From NCBI GenBank assembly GCA_951802195.1, contig OX637630.1:1116001-1180000 (forward strand): 64,000 nt of DNA, read 5' to 3'. Positions 11,371-23,652 of this stretch are shown piece after piece (position 1 is the stretch's first letter; each line of letters opens with the position of its first letter). This stretch comes from Tausonia pullulans (lineage: Eukaryota > Basidiomycota > Tremellomycetes > Cystofilobasidiales > Mrakiaceae). A program made the translations under genes and the position numbers. Under the pieces are notes generated by a model. That model did not search any database. It was not told the DNA's origin and saw nothing but the letters and a program-made list of their open reading frames with translations.

Positions 11371-13917
11371 ATGTCGGTCGCCGCCCTCGCCCTTCTCTCT
11401 TCTGCCGCCCTCGCCAGCGCCCAGGTCATCTCCACGGGTCCGTGTCGAGGGATTTGGCTCAGCCACCTGCCAATGCCAAGCAAGGGCTTGGGAGGCAAAG
11501 CATGCCAGGACTCCTGAGCTGAACCTCTCCGATTCTCTCTTGCACTCTCGTCCTGTCAATTTGCCATTTGATCAGGTGCCAACGGAGAGTACGTACCTGC
11601 CGTGGACTTGTTCGCCTGGAGAAGTCATCTTGAGCAGCCGAGGTCTGACTTCCCCACCTCGCTCTCGCGCCGCCTTCCTCTTTCCCCTCTCCCCCTTCGT
11701 TCGCCACAGGACCAACCCGACCGCTCCTTCGCTCAACACTCCCATCAACCAGGAGTCGATGTCTCGTCTCCTCTCGCTCAACTCGTACGACGACTTGTGA
11801 GTATTGTCTCGGAAAAAGGCTATTCCTCGCGAGATCGGCCGTGGAGTTGCGCGCGCACCACTACTCCATCACTCGGCGGTTCTAGCCTCGAGGAATGGAT
11901 GGACGCTTCTCGGTCGGTAGTCTAGATACAACTCCCAAAGTCGGCCCAGCTAAAGAGGGGCTCGGTGTCCGGACCTCGCTGGCCCCGCTCCGCTTCCCCC
12001 TCCCCCCTTTTCGAGCCAATCTGCAAGCGGCGTGCCAGGAACCTTAGAGCGAGCGCGACCACCGCCACTCATGCTGACCTCCACTGCCAATCGTCACTTT
12101 AGCTGCCTCTTTGGACCTCCCATCCCTGGTGACACTATTGGAGACACTGAAGGCGTGTTTAATTGATCCACCTCCAGAGTCTGCTTGTCTTGATATGTGA
12201 TCTAACCTGCTCTACTTCCACAGACCGCCAGGTTGCTTGGTGCACAAGTATGTCAACTGGCGCACCACCGTACCAAGTGCTGCGCCTGTTCACTGACATT
12301 CTGCCTTATCATCTTTCTTCTTCAGAGCCCCGCAACAACGCTCGTGTCATTCCCGACGGTAAGTGGACTCGCGCTACCCGCTCTCTTACGCACGCCGCGA
12401 TGCTCAAGCCTCCCACCCTTTACTTCAGGTGTCATCACCGCTGCCCACTTCGTCAAGACCCCCAACTATGTCCAGATCCAGGGTTTCTTCGACGGAACCA
12501 AGATCAACATCATGTCCGGCGACGAGGGAGGAGAGCTCGACCCCCACGGAGCCAGTGCGTCTTCCATCTCACCCCGGCCTACTACACAGTCGAACTGACT
12601 GCCTGGCTCTCTTAATCGGCCCTTCCTCCAGCTGGTCTCGGTAACCCCGTTGGTGGCAACGTCACCTCCAACGTCTCCGGATGTGCGTCTGCCGTTCCTG
12701 CGTGACCGCCGCCCATTGCACGCGTCGCCGCTCACGGGCCTGATTTCTCTCCATCAGCCGACGTCTTCTACGAGGAGTGGATGTCGTTCATGTCCTTCGA
12801 CATGTTCTGCCTTCGTATCTGGTGCGTTGTCTTTATGTCGAGGTTTATGGTGCGACGCGGCGGCTGATTTGGACCGGTCTCCCCCTCACCATCATCGACT
12901 CCATCCTCTAGCACCTCGGAGAACGCCACCTACTCAGCCGCCCAGATGTGCCAGCACGAGATTGACCTGATGGGATGCCAGTGGGTCATGCCTGGAGACG
13001 TGAGTCCATGAACGATGGTGGCGCTTAAGGAGTCGCTTAACTTGCTGACTATGTGTGGGACTTTTTTTGCAGTACACTCAAAGTGAGTTTGGACATCGCA
13101 CATAGGGGGAGGTTCAATAGGGCTTCCAGAGGGTGGCGAGCTGGTTTTGTCGGCCTGGGTACAGGGTAGACTGATGATCCACCCTTCGAAAACAGACTCC
13201 TTCACTTCTTGTGATGGCGACGCCGCCTTCCCTCCAGGAATCTACCCCCAGCCCGACGGATCAACCTCCACCTTGTGCGTCAACCATTTTGGACGCCTTT
13301 TGCGTCCGCGCGTTGCGCTGGGCGTGTCTGTGCTCATTCGACTCAACTGACCACCATCTCGCGTCCTCTTAGCCACCAGCGCTACACCAACACTGTCCCG
13401 GGCAATGAGTTCACCATCGGCGTGACGGTCACGCCCTCGGCTGCTTATTCTACGCCTGCCACGTCGAACTGCCAGACGCACTCTTCGTTCGCTAACGGAA
13501 TCTCTAGCATCGTGACTGCCGCCCCCACCACTGCTGCCTCGGCCTCGGCCTCTGCCTCTGCCTCTGCCTCTGCCTCTGCTGGTGCCTCTGGTGCCGCTTC
13601 GGGATCGTCTAAGGGTTCCGCCGCAGCCGCCTCCGCTTCGCGCAGTGAGTCCAGTCCAAGCTGCGAGCCCTGCGCGTCCCAGACTGTCCAGAGTCGCGCG
13701 CTGCGCGATCTCTTGTCGTGTCGCTTCTTTCCTCAGCTCAATACTGACATCATATTTAATATCCGCCGCCTCAGCTGGTGCTGCCGCCGCCGCCTCCGCC
13801 TCGGGTTCATCCGCGACGGCTTCGGCCGCGTCGGCTGGATTTGCCCAGGTCTCGATCTCGAGCATCCTCACCGTCGTCGGCGCCGTCGCGCTCGGAGCCG
13901 GTGCCCTCGCCATCTAA
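11371..13917 (+). CDS. secreted GPI-type protein, 'macrofage activating glycoprotein' family
   Basis: Fourteen exons (11371-11437, 11576-11588, 11710-11796, 12103-12152, 12224-12247, 12326-12358, 12429-12554, 12632-12682, 12758-12821, 12912-12999, 13073-13082, 13196-13274, 13373-13644, 13775-13917) give about 368 residues. The N-terminus is a signal peptide (MSVAALALLSSAALASAQ). The core carries blocks I associate with basidiomycete proteins annotated as macrofage activating glycoprotein: FCLFGPPIPG, VAWCTKPRNNARVIPDG, SGDEGGELDPHGATG, GNVTSNVSG and GCQWVMPGD. The tail is Ser/Ala-rich and ends in a hydrophobic segment typical of a GPI anchor signal, so the protein is probably on the wall or plasma membrane. 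Its biochemical role is unknown. One intron starts with GC instead of GT, and two exons are 10 and 13 nt. Confidence 0.82.
13535..13600 (+). repeat. coding hexamer microsatellite (Ala-Ser tract)
   Basis: Inside the Ser/Ala tail of the GPI-type protein the hexamer GCCTCG/GCCTCT repeats about eight times, coding Ala-Ser. Its unit is a multiple of three, so length changes keep the frame and would only change the length of the wall-facing stalk. Confidence 0.8.
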
Positions 13918-14562
13918 GCTTGTTTGACTTCATAGCTTGGTGTCGTGTGTGTATCGTTTGGTCGCTTTTCCAACAAGGAAAGAAAAGAGGCCGCGTTCCT
14001 TACAACCCCTGCCGCTCCTTTACATCCCATCCACGAGTCGCATTCTCTCTTTTCCTTTTGACACATTTTCCCCGTTTCACATCCTACGGGAAGGACTTAT
14101 CTCAGATAGCTTAGTTCATTCCACAGGCCATGGCGACCTTGTGCGCATCCGATCTTTATGACGTGCGGGTTCCGTCCTTATCAAAGTACGCCGATAAGAA
14201 AGATGGACAGGGATTGGGCTTGCTGGGACAGGCACTGTGATTGGTTGCTGATATTGTGGCATGGAAAGAGCAAATATAGAAAACGATGGTCCATCGGAGA
14301 GTCAGGTGTATTCAACGTTCAGTGGGTATCCATCCTTCTAGTGAGACTCGCGCAGGCATTACGCAACTTGAGACGGTGAGTCTCTCTCATCATCCCATAC
14401 CCAGGCTGCAGCTTAGCCTGCCATGGCGCGCGTCCAGGTTCTTTCCGACTTTTCTTTTTCTTGCCATTCATCACTAAAATGTTCCTCTCGAAAGAACAAC
14501 GCCCAGACCTTTCGCACTAATGTCTATAAGATTCACATCAGGCCTGCTCCTACTTGGTCCGT
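13918..14562. other. convergent intergenic region, no gene seen
   Basis: About 645 bp between the stop codons of the GPI-type gene and MED12. Only short overlapping frames; presumably the 3' ends of both genes. Confidence 0.6.
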
Positions 14563-17500
14563 CTAACCTCCACCCGACTTGCGTCTCTTCTTCGTCGCCG
14601 CCCCACCCACAGCACTGCTCGCTGCCGTCTTGGACGCGATCGTCTTGCCCCCCGTCGTCGGCTTGTTCGCGACCGTCTTGGCCGCCATCGCACCACCGCT
14701 GCCGCCACCCCCGCTCGCCGTTTTCGTATGCTTCCCCCTCTTCGCAACAGGCAGCGCTACGTCGTCGTCCAGCACGATGGGGTCTGCACGGGAGGCACCG
14801 CTGCCGGTCTTGGCGACCGCCGCGGCCTGCCTGGCCGACGCCGTGTTGTTCGTTGAGGCCTTGCGTTTCGTCCCGGACATCGCCGTGGTGGCCGTCGTCG
14901 TTGCCCCTCCTGCGCCACCGGCAGTCGCAGGCGTAGCCGTCGAAGGAATCAAACTGGAGTCCACAGCCCCAGCAGCCGCCTTAACGGCGGCGGCGGCGGC
15001 GCGTCCTCCCCCACCCGTCGAAGCCGATTCCCCGTCCGTCACCACATCGGGCTCAGCGACCCTCCCCATGCGCCAATCCCGGACTCTCGCCAAGCCAACC
15101 TCGAGTTCGTCTGCGTACTCGCTCCCGAACCGGCGCCAGGCTTCCCGTTTGGCCTCAACCTCGGGCTCGGGCTCCTCGCCCTCCTCTCCCGCCTCCTTGA
15201 CCTGAAACCGCTCACTCGTGCTCGGGGCGGGGACCCTGTCCCTTGTCCCTTCGACTCGAAAGAGCTGGAGTGAGACCGAAGTGTTGTTCGGGATCTCCCG
15301 GGGAGGCATGAATGTCTCCTTGTGGGAGACAGGCGGCGCCGGAGGTGACGTCGGGTCGAGCCACTCCCACGGACGAGGGAGGACCTTGGAGTCCGGCTCG
15401 GAGGTGAGCACGAGGTCTGCGACGAGCGGATCTGAGGGCGTGAAGGGGAAGAGTTGGGCCAGTCGCTTGCGCAGGGACTGGGGGATTGCCGTGTTCTTGT
15501 CAGGGGATTGGGTGGATTGGATAATACGAAGCGTCATGAGGGAGGCGGCGCGGGTGTCTTTGGGCAGTTCTAGGGAGAAGAAGGGTCGATCAGGACCGGA
15601 TAAGTAGAAGGCGGGGGTACAAGGAGGAGCAACGAACCGTCAATGAGATACCAAAGCGTATCCATAACGAGGTCAAAGACGTCGAGGTCGTAAACCTCAG
15701 TCCCGGCGTGGCCCTGGCGGGAGATCATGAAACGATGATCAGCGTTGAAGCGCATTCTGACCCCTGATGAGAGCCACAGACTCACTACCGCGAGCTGAAC
15801 AAGAAGCTCAACGAGCTCGCTGAGCCCAGCCTTGGCCTTAGCGCTCCAGACGTTGAACACGCCCATCCTTGAGAATCCAAGCGTGATGTGCAGCGCTCTT
15901 AGTGCAAGGATCATCAAGCAGCGCAGCTGGCCAAGCTCGAGCCGGTCGACCGCCACCTCCGCCGCCCCAGGCTTGTACATTGCTAGAAGGAGCGGATCGA
16001 CCTTCCTTAGGAGCCCGAGGATTGCGTCCATCAGCCGATCGTGAAGGGGAGGTTCAGACGTCGGCTGAAGGTCCGAAACGGGCGAAGTGGGGAGGACTGA
16101 AGGCGGCATGGGCTTGCGGGAGGACTGGGCAAGGCCGCAGGCGAGGACGCGGAGGACGTTGGAGACGGAACCGACGATGGGCTCGAAGCGAGTGACGGAG
16201 GCAGGCGAGGTAGGGTCGTATGATGTGATGAGATCCGCGAGCCGGTTGACGCCAGCGATGGCGAACTGTGGAGAAGTCAGTAGAGCTGCTGGGGAAGGGT
16301 GGGGGGGGGGGGCGAAAGTCCACGCACTTTTTCAACGGGGGCAGCCTCCATGCCTTTGAGCGCCTCGCTAATGAGATCCGTCTCATCCGGGGAGAGGTTT
16401 CGCTCAAAGACCGTTCGAGTAAGATTGTTAAGCAGTGTCTCTGCCTCGAAGGCCGTGCCAGGCAAGGCGAGCCGGATGGCCAGTTGCTTGAGCGAAAGCT
16501 GGAGCTCGAGAACCGAACTGCTCCAGCGCCAGGGTGTGAGCCGGGTGATAACCTTGCGCCAGTCGTAGGCACTTGGGGATTGGGTCGGATCGACTAAGGG
16601 AGAAACAGTAGGGTCAGCATCACCATTAGACGTCTTTCTCGGGAATGCAGGGGCGACTCACTCCTCGAGCCATCGCTGACAATGTCTTTAAGCGCATCGA
16701 TGAGCCGCTCATCGAGGCTGTCAGTCAGCGGGCCTTCGACCCGAGGCCAGGGCGGCCGGAGGAACGCCTCCTTGATGGTCCCCGAGTGGCGGAAGGACGT
16801 GAGCTTGAGGCTCGGCAGCTTGGCGAGCCCTCGCCAGAGAGCCCCACACGACCCCGCGAGCGGGTTCTCAAAAGGGAGGACGACATCTAGACAAACAAGA
16901 AAGGGAATATGTGTGACGAGCTTGACGAAGGACTCGGCGGTAAAGCATGCAACGCGGAGAGTCTCGATGCGGTGGATCTGCTCCGGGGTCGGCGGAGGCA
17001 GGAAGGACAGGAGGCAGAAGGGCGGGGTGGTATCGACGAGGAGGAACGTCTCAGCGAGGACGTTGGCGCCGGCGAGGGTCGCGGTGAACGCCGGCGAGGC
17101 ACAGACGGTTGCGGCGTCACCCTCAAGACTCTGGAGGGCTGAAAGCCGCCAGACTGGGAGAACGATTTCGTCGATAAGTGTGACGGACTCCAGCGAGCCA
17201 TTGAGCGCGAGCTGGACGAGTAGAGAGATCATCGGTCGGTCGAGACCGCCAAGGAAGAGGACCGAGCTGAGCTTCTGGTCGGCTTTGTCGCGAAGCCACC
17301 GGCGGACGTGACGGTCGAGCCCATTCGGGACGTGCTCGTGGACGCCGTCTAGGAAGACGACGTAACGGTCGACGGCGACCGCTTGCTCGACCGGGTCCGA
17401 TACAGCGCTGGCGAGCTGGGCTAGCGCGAGGACGACACTCTCCCAGACGACGTAGGGCCAGTCGTCATGGCTTTGATACCGATACCACAGCGTCGTGGCG

Positions 17501-20500
17501 AGCGCGGACGCGGCGAGCGGGTCCGTTGCGTGGCACAGCATCTGAACCTCCTCGAGGTTGCTCGGGAGCGGTGAGATATGGTGGGCGGTCGGCCGCAGAG
17601 CCTGGAGTTGACCAAGAGAGATGTATCAACACCGTGCCCAGCCGGCGAAGAGGGTCCAGTCTGTCCGCGACTCACGTTCGAGAGGCTCTCGAGGTCCGTC
17701 AAAACGAGCGCGCGGTCCTCATCGTCCAAAGCCCCATTCTGAACGAATTCAGCGAGGATCTGCAGAAGTGGCCGGTTTTGGGACGGGATCGATCGGAGCT
17801 CCTTGTGCTTGTTGAAGAGAGCCTCGGCGAGCCGCCTCGAGACGGCCATGCTCGTCCAGATGCTTGCGTGCCGTCGGACGGCGTCAATAATGGGCGCGAG
17901 AAGAACCTCCCCGGGAGTCTCAAGGCAGGCGAGAAGGAGCTGTAAAAGGGATATGCGAGCTCAGAACGCGCCGCTCAGAACTGAGAAAGGAGGCCTAAAT
18001 ACTGACATCTAAGAGCGTCGCAAAGTCGCCAATCTTCTCGAGGACTCTGAGAAGCTTGGCGAACGTCGTCGGAGTATGCAGCAGAGGGCGAAGGCTTTAT
18101 AGTTGCAGTCGAAAAAAGGACGTCAGGCTCTATAACGATGAATGCGCAGCTGGGACATGAACACACCTGTCTCTAAGCCTTGAGCCAGCTATCCAGTGAC
18201 GAACAACGTCAATTTGAACAAACTTAGGCGCAGCCAAGAGTGTCTCAAGGCCGGTCACCGGGTCTGTAGGCACATCTGGATAGAGGTAAGGATGAGCATT
18301 TGACCTTGACATCAGCTCTCTACACCTGCGGACCTTTGAATGTGCAAAGCTCGGGGATATTGGAGCTCAGTTCGAGCCTGGCCATCGCCGCCAGCCGATC
18401 CTCTTCGGCGCCGGCAGCGGGCCCCATGCCATAGAGGGCGACACGTCGCTGGCTGAGGAGCGACTTAGTCGACGTGTAGAGGGGGATGGACCGGAGCAGG
18501 CGCCGGTAGACCGCAGGTTCCTGAATGAAAGCAATGGGAACAGAATGCAACATCAGCGTGCTGTTGATCGGTCAGCAAATGCGACGACCATGTACCTCGC
18601 CCTCCTCGTACTCGAGCTTGCCCTTCGCCATAAGTCGCTGAAGTAGACCCGCGAAGCTAACGAGCCCGACGCGACATAATTCGCCGATAACCTCTGCGAC
18701 AGCCTCGACGTTCTCCTCCTTGCGAGCGACCTTGCTCTCCTCCATCCACGTGAGAACGAGCTCCTGCAAATTCGGTGGCCCAAACTCTTGCGGCCGCGGG
18801 TGGTGCAGGAGGAGAGTAGCGACTGCGTAGGCTCGGTGGGAACCAAACTGAGCGTAGGCGATCGACCATGAGAGAAGGATGTCGAGCTTGGTCGAGAAGA
18901 GCGAAGGGTGATGAGGGCCTGAAGTGGAGAATGTCGAGGCGGAAGCAGCATTGTTGCTGGTCGAGGGATGATGGGCGGCGCTGGGGAGATAATCCGAGGA
19001 GAAGAAGGACCTTGCGACCTGGGACATGTCCGAGGTGCAGCAGATCGAGTCTAGGATGTTGATATCGGCCATGGCCTGCCTCCGAGGGCTCTTGCCGCCG
19101 CCAGCGCCGTCCTTGAAGAGCAGGCTCTCATTCCGACGGCGGATCTCCTCCCAGAGCTTGGCCATGGCTGTCATGACCGTGAGACTCAAGACATCTTCGC
19201 GCATACCGTTACCTTCGGGGAGCGTCTGCTCCGGGGAAACGGAGAAGATAGAGTCAAAGAGCGGGCAGTAGAGCGAATAAAGCCGGGGGGAGGCAAAGAG
19301 GGTCGGCGAGTGGAGGAAGGCAGTCTGAAGAAAGTCGACAGGGACAGAGCGTCAACCTCTGTCCTCAATAGGGGAAGGAGACAGCCAATGAATAAACGAA
19401 CCTGCAACAAGCGCACGATCATTAGCCGGACCTCGTCGAGCTTGCTTCTCACGAGGCTGTTCTCGATCTCAAGTGCACGGGTAGCCGCTTGCTCGATGAG
19501 ATTTCGTGTAAGAGCCCCGCTGCTGAGAATCTGCTCGAGATACTCCTCGACAAGCTTAACGATGAAGCCGAGCTGGGCGAGATTGGAGGCCGGCATCTGC
19601 TGGACGAGCCAGGAGAGGAAGGTGCGGTGGTCGACGAGGGACTGAGCAACAAAGATTCGCAGAAGCGAGAGACTGAGCGGGAGCCGAAGCAGATGGTCAG
19701 AATGATCGACGACCGAACAAAAGAGAGTCAACGTACGAGTAGGTCCACTTAGCCACCCATCGGTCACGCGTCTGCTCATCGCTGAGGATGCTTCGGAAGG
19801 CCTGTTTGACGTTGAAGCCGGGCCGAGGGGCCGAGGGCAAGGTGATCTCCGCAAGCTGCTTCTTGAGCCACGATGTGCTAGCAGTTGTCCATTCGAGCGA
19901 GTAGTGCATTGGCGGCGGTGGCGGCTTGCCCTGGCGAGGTTGCTGGATGGGAGGGGTGTCCGCATTAGAACAACCATGCGGGCGAACGAGGCAGGGCATG
20001 CGGCTTGCGCGCGCGAAGATAGCCCAACTCACCATCTCGTTCGCGCCGATAACCTTGACAAACCAAATCCCTCGGTCGACGTTAACATTATTAGTCCAAA
20101 GCATCTCGAGAAGCTCGAGGCCTTTAAATCCGTGCGGGATCTGCTTGGCGAGCCGGTGCAGCGGCACCGAGGGGTCCGCCAGCTCGGAAATGAACGTCTG
20201 GCGCTTCGACTCGTGCATGGTGAAGCGGGCTGGGAGTTTGTAGGTCGAGGGTCTTGCGGGTAGGCACAAGCAACGAGATCAGTCTCTGTCTCGACAAAGG
20301 CGGGGGTGAAACAGGCCCGGATCTCACCCAATCCGAGGCACGGCATCCTCCCTCGACGCAAGGATCGATGAGAGCGTCTCCGACATCTTGGAGAGGCCCT
20401 CCGTTGAACTAAAGTCCTTGGCTAGCAAGCCATGCACAGAGAAGGATTCGGACTGATGGTGTGTTCAAGATCGCCCTGGCGTCAGCTCGACGGTCCGGCC

Positions 20501-20868
20501 CGGCGGTTTGAGGAGCAGCGGACTTGTGAGAGAGCGAGGAAGGGGAAGAGGGACCGACGTGATCTGGAACGCCCCATTTCGAGGCGTAGCCTTGTTTGAC
20601 ATGCGCCTCAGAGAGCGAATCTTCATCCTGACCGTAGCCTGGCCTGGCAGGGTTGAGGTCCGGGAAGCCTACAAGGAGGTCAATTGTCAGTCGATGCTTG
20701 ACCTACAGCGAGCGTAACCGTGAAACCACCGGAACCCGCCGGCTGAGCTTACGACGCACCGAGGTCGGCTACGTTGCTGAGGCTGCCTCGCCAATCAGGG
20801 GGTCGGAGGATGTAGGTCTCCACCGGAGGCGGCGGGGGGATCCCGGCAGAGATCGTGCCGCGCGACAT
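14563..20868 (-). CDS. MED12: Mediator kinase-module subunit Med12/Srb8
   Basis: Fifteen minus-strand exons (20868-20760, 20668-20559, 20452-20328, 20252-20033, 19942-19737, 19672-19402, 19324-18596, 18520-18334, 18275-18167, 18094-18007, 17939-17676, 17601-16662, 16593-16328, 16265-15638, 15569-14563) stay in frame to about 1,752 residues. Med12 links Cdk8-cyclin C to Mediator and activates the kinase. The N-terminus has the Med12 signature: FPDLNPARPG followed by DEDSLSEAHVKQGYASKWG, then the Med12 domain with ELADPSVPLHRLAKQIPHG and a conserved WFVKVIGANEM. Further on, YRRLLRSIPLYTS matches the helical mid region. The C-terminus is Ala/Gly/Thr-rich, low in complexity and ends in a basic KKRRKS cluster that may be a nuclear signal. 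The third exon's 5' junction and the acceptor at 18095 are the weakest splice calls. It is divergent from SNF8. Confidence 0.88.
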
Positions 20869-21535
20869 GGCGGTGAGCGGTGGGGTTGAAGGCGGGAGCT
20901 GTCAAGCTGGGGAGAGAAGGCCCAGTTGGACGTGGAGTCAGTCAAGCGTGGACGCGCTTGAACTCTGAGAGTGATCCCCCAGGCTGCTCAAACGAGTCCC
21001 TGGTGCCCCGAAGGGCCATGCAATAGCAGACGAAGCGGACATACGGGCCGGAACAATGAAGGACGTCGGCCGGCCGCCGAGCTAGGGGGAGAGAGAGAGC
21101 GCGAGCAAGCGAGGCTGACCGGCGTGGTCCGATGGGAGTGACGACTGGAGAGAAACTCGATCTCGATCCCACTGATAGAGTTGGGTAGGTGCGAGAGGAC
21201 TCGCGGAGGGGCTAGATAGGGGGGTGCCCCGGAGTCGAGCTGGATGATGGTCGGGAGTTGGGAGGACGCAGGGAGACGCAAGGCGACGCCCGAGGTCGTG
21301 TGGCGCCAGACGACGCGAGCTGCCTCTCTTCCCTTTCGACGATCATCACCCTCGTTCTCAGGTCAGTCCTACGCTGGTCGAAGGGCAGCTTCACAGTCCT
21401 CTGCTCTGAGTTCACTGCTCCGCTTCTTGTTAGTCTCACTCACCCTTGAGCAAGGCGACGGCTGAACGCGCGTGGGCTCGGTCCGTGCTGACCGACCCTC
21501 TCCCCTCTTCCCATAAGCCAGCGCTATCTCTCAGC
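20869..21535. promoter_or_regulatory. divergent intergenic region of MED12 and SNF8
   Basis: About 670 bp between the two start codons, so it must contain the promoters of both genes. No clear TATA box or known operator stands out. Open frames on both strands are short and unrelated to known families. Confidence 0.4.
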
Positions 21536-22542
21536 ATGTCGGTCCTTACGTTGGCTGTCTTGCCAAAAACCTCATTCTCAGAGCACTGATGTCGCGGACG
21601 CACCAGGCGCCGTTCCGTCGGCATCTCGTCGCTGCACGCCCAGCAGTCGCAGACCAAGGCGTTCTCCAACCTCTCGTCCCAGGTCTCGCAGTCCCAGATC
21701 GAGAACCTCAAGGCCCAGATGGACCAGTTCCGCTCCAGTCTTCGCGAGTTTGCCGTCAAGCATCGTGATGAGATCAGGAAGGACCCGATCTTCCGCATGC
21801 ACTTCCAGGTACGCGTCTCGCCCCGCACCACTCCCCCCTCCCGCTCGTTCATTCGAGCAAGCCAGTCCTTTCAAACCACCCTCCAGACAGTCATTTGAGC
21901 TCCGTGTCATACGATCTCTCCTCTGACGTCCTTCGTCCTCCCCTCTCCCAGCGCATGTGCTCTTCGCTCTCCATCGACCCACTCTCCGGCCCGATCAAGC
22001 CGGCTTCGTCGATGTCCGCCGGCTCCTTCTGGTCGTCACTCCTTAACCTCTCGGACTGGACGTACGAGCTCTCGATCCAGATCATCGACGTCTCGCTCTC
22101 GACCCGATCCCTCAATGGCGGGCTTATCCCGCTCCCAGATCTTATCAGACGCATCTCGCGCCTGAGGGGGATCGCCGAGGAGGGTGCCATCACCGAGGAC
22201 GACATCAAGCGAGCTGTCGAGACCATGGCGCCGCTGGGGAGTGGGCTCGAAATCATCTCTCTCGGAGGAGGCCTTGGCGGCTCGGACAGGAAGGCCCTTC
22301 GTGCGGGCGCGGGTCTCGTCGGTAGCGATGTCACGGCACTCGTTGGGCTCGCGATGAGCACGGGTGGCAGACTCGTGGTAGAGGAGGTCGTTAGGTCGCT
22401 TGGATGGCACGTTGGACGCGTCCAAGCCGTGCTCCAGGAGGAGATGGTTGAGCGTGATGGCGTGGCGTGGGTAGACGAGCAGGCGGAGACGGAGGGTGGG
22501 CGGGAGTACTGGGTCACGGGTGTCGTCGAGTGGGGAGAGTGA
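21536..22542 (+). CDS. SNF8: ESCRT-II subunit Snf8/Vps22
   Basis: Exons 21607-21808 and 21952-22542 are certain. The first exon is probably 21536-21549 (ATG coding MSVLT), chosen because the conserved RRSVGISSLHAQQSQ has no in-frame ATG and only this short upstream exon supplies one with the right phase. Total is about 268 residues, close to the family's ~250. Snf8 is a winged-helix protein that with Vps36 and Vps25 forms ESCRT-II, which sorts ubiquitylated membrane proteins at endosomes. Seen features are the N-terminal coiled coil (QSQIENLKAQMDQFRSSLRE), RKDPIFRMHFQRMCSSLSID and the GGLIPLPDLIRRISRLRG block. The intron at 21809-21951 is long for this genome (143 nt). Confidence 0.88.
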
Positions 22543-23652
22543 GCTAAGCAATTGAGCGAGCGTTTTGGAGGAGATGGGCGTGTTTAGAGCGAAGGAGGGT
22601 GGTGTGCCTAATAGCTGCGCAAGGTAGATGCCTGGCTGCAGAAACGGTGTTCAGCCAACCTCGATCTCCCTCGGAGCCGCCACCCAAGATCACGCGGACG
22701 AGGTGTAACCATGGGCCACACTCAAGGATGATGGTTGGTCTAGTGTCTTAGCGGCTGTCTCCTGCTCCCAGCTCTGACGACGGCGATGCTAAACACTGTC
22801 CGAGGGCAGTCCCGACCGAGTCCCTGGGTGGTGCGTGTGGGGAAGCGCGCGCGGCGAACGTCAAGGCAGAGGCACGCTGCGATCACTTGTAATTGCAGCC
22901 GGGCGAGAGTGTCTTGTAACTCCTGCGAAGATAGTATCAATGTTCATGTGCCCGAATGGGTTGAGGAGGGATAGTGCAGTTTTGAGGGCTAGCGATACGA
23001 AAAGGGGTAATAGCACAGGTGGGCGTGTCTAGCACTGTCAGTGAATTGACTGTCCTTGCCGTCTCTCTCCGCTTGTCCTCTCATCATTCAGGTTCGTTAT
23101 CTCGTTGCAACGTTTGTACTCGGCCGAACGTGGGCTGCTAAAGTTTATTTTACACCCTTTACCTGTATTGGCCGAACGGTTGTCGCAGCCTACTGCTCCA
23201 CCTAGAAGGCCGGCCAGACCTCTGAGTACGAAGAAAGAGATCGCGCACCCGCGTGGCCTTATCCGGCCGACGACACGACTCGACCAACTCATCTCCGCCG
23301 GTCACCGGAACGTTCCGTGCTACTGGCCGCTCGCACTCTCTTCCAAGGCCCGGCATCGATTTCTGCGGCTGAACGAGCCTAGTGAGAACCGACTGCGCGG
23401 CTCACCACCAGGCCCAACGTGCGACCACCCCCCGGAACGTGCTTGGCATGTCTTTCTCCGCCGCGTTTTACCCTCCTCCTCTGTATTAGATCGAGTCTAC
23501 AGGGTGAGCAAAGAGATTGCGCAGGAGGCCATAACATTCAGCGGTCCGGCAAAAAAAACGCATCTAAAAGCCGACCTTTCAAACACGTCCTCATCCGCCA
23601 TCTCCCGCTCTTTCTCACCTACCCCTCTTACTTCAAAACCTCCTCCTCTGCG
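22543..23652. other. intergenic region, no gene seen
   Basis: About 1.1 kb. A long plus-strand frame covers 23105-23992 but it overlaps the nuclease gene out of frame and lacks any motif, so I treat it as a shadow. The last 100 bp include an A run (near 23553) and CT-rich sequence before the nuclease start. Confidence 0.55.

Noticed and set aside
13535-13600. Tandem hexamer as a possible CRISPR or satellite repeat
   Set aside because: It is a coding Ala-Ser microsatellite in the stalk of the GPI-type protein.
15760-15790. A 22-25 nt intron in MED12 (GTAGTGAG...CATCAG)
   Set aside because: Too short for splicing, and the frame is open through it; kept as coding.
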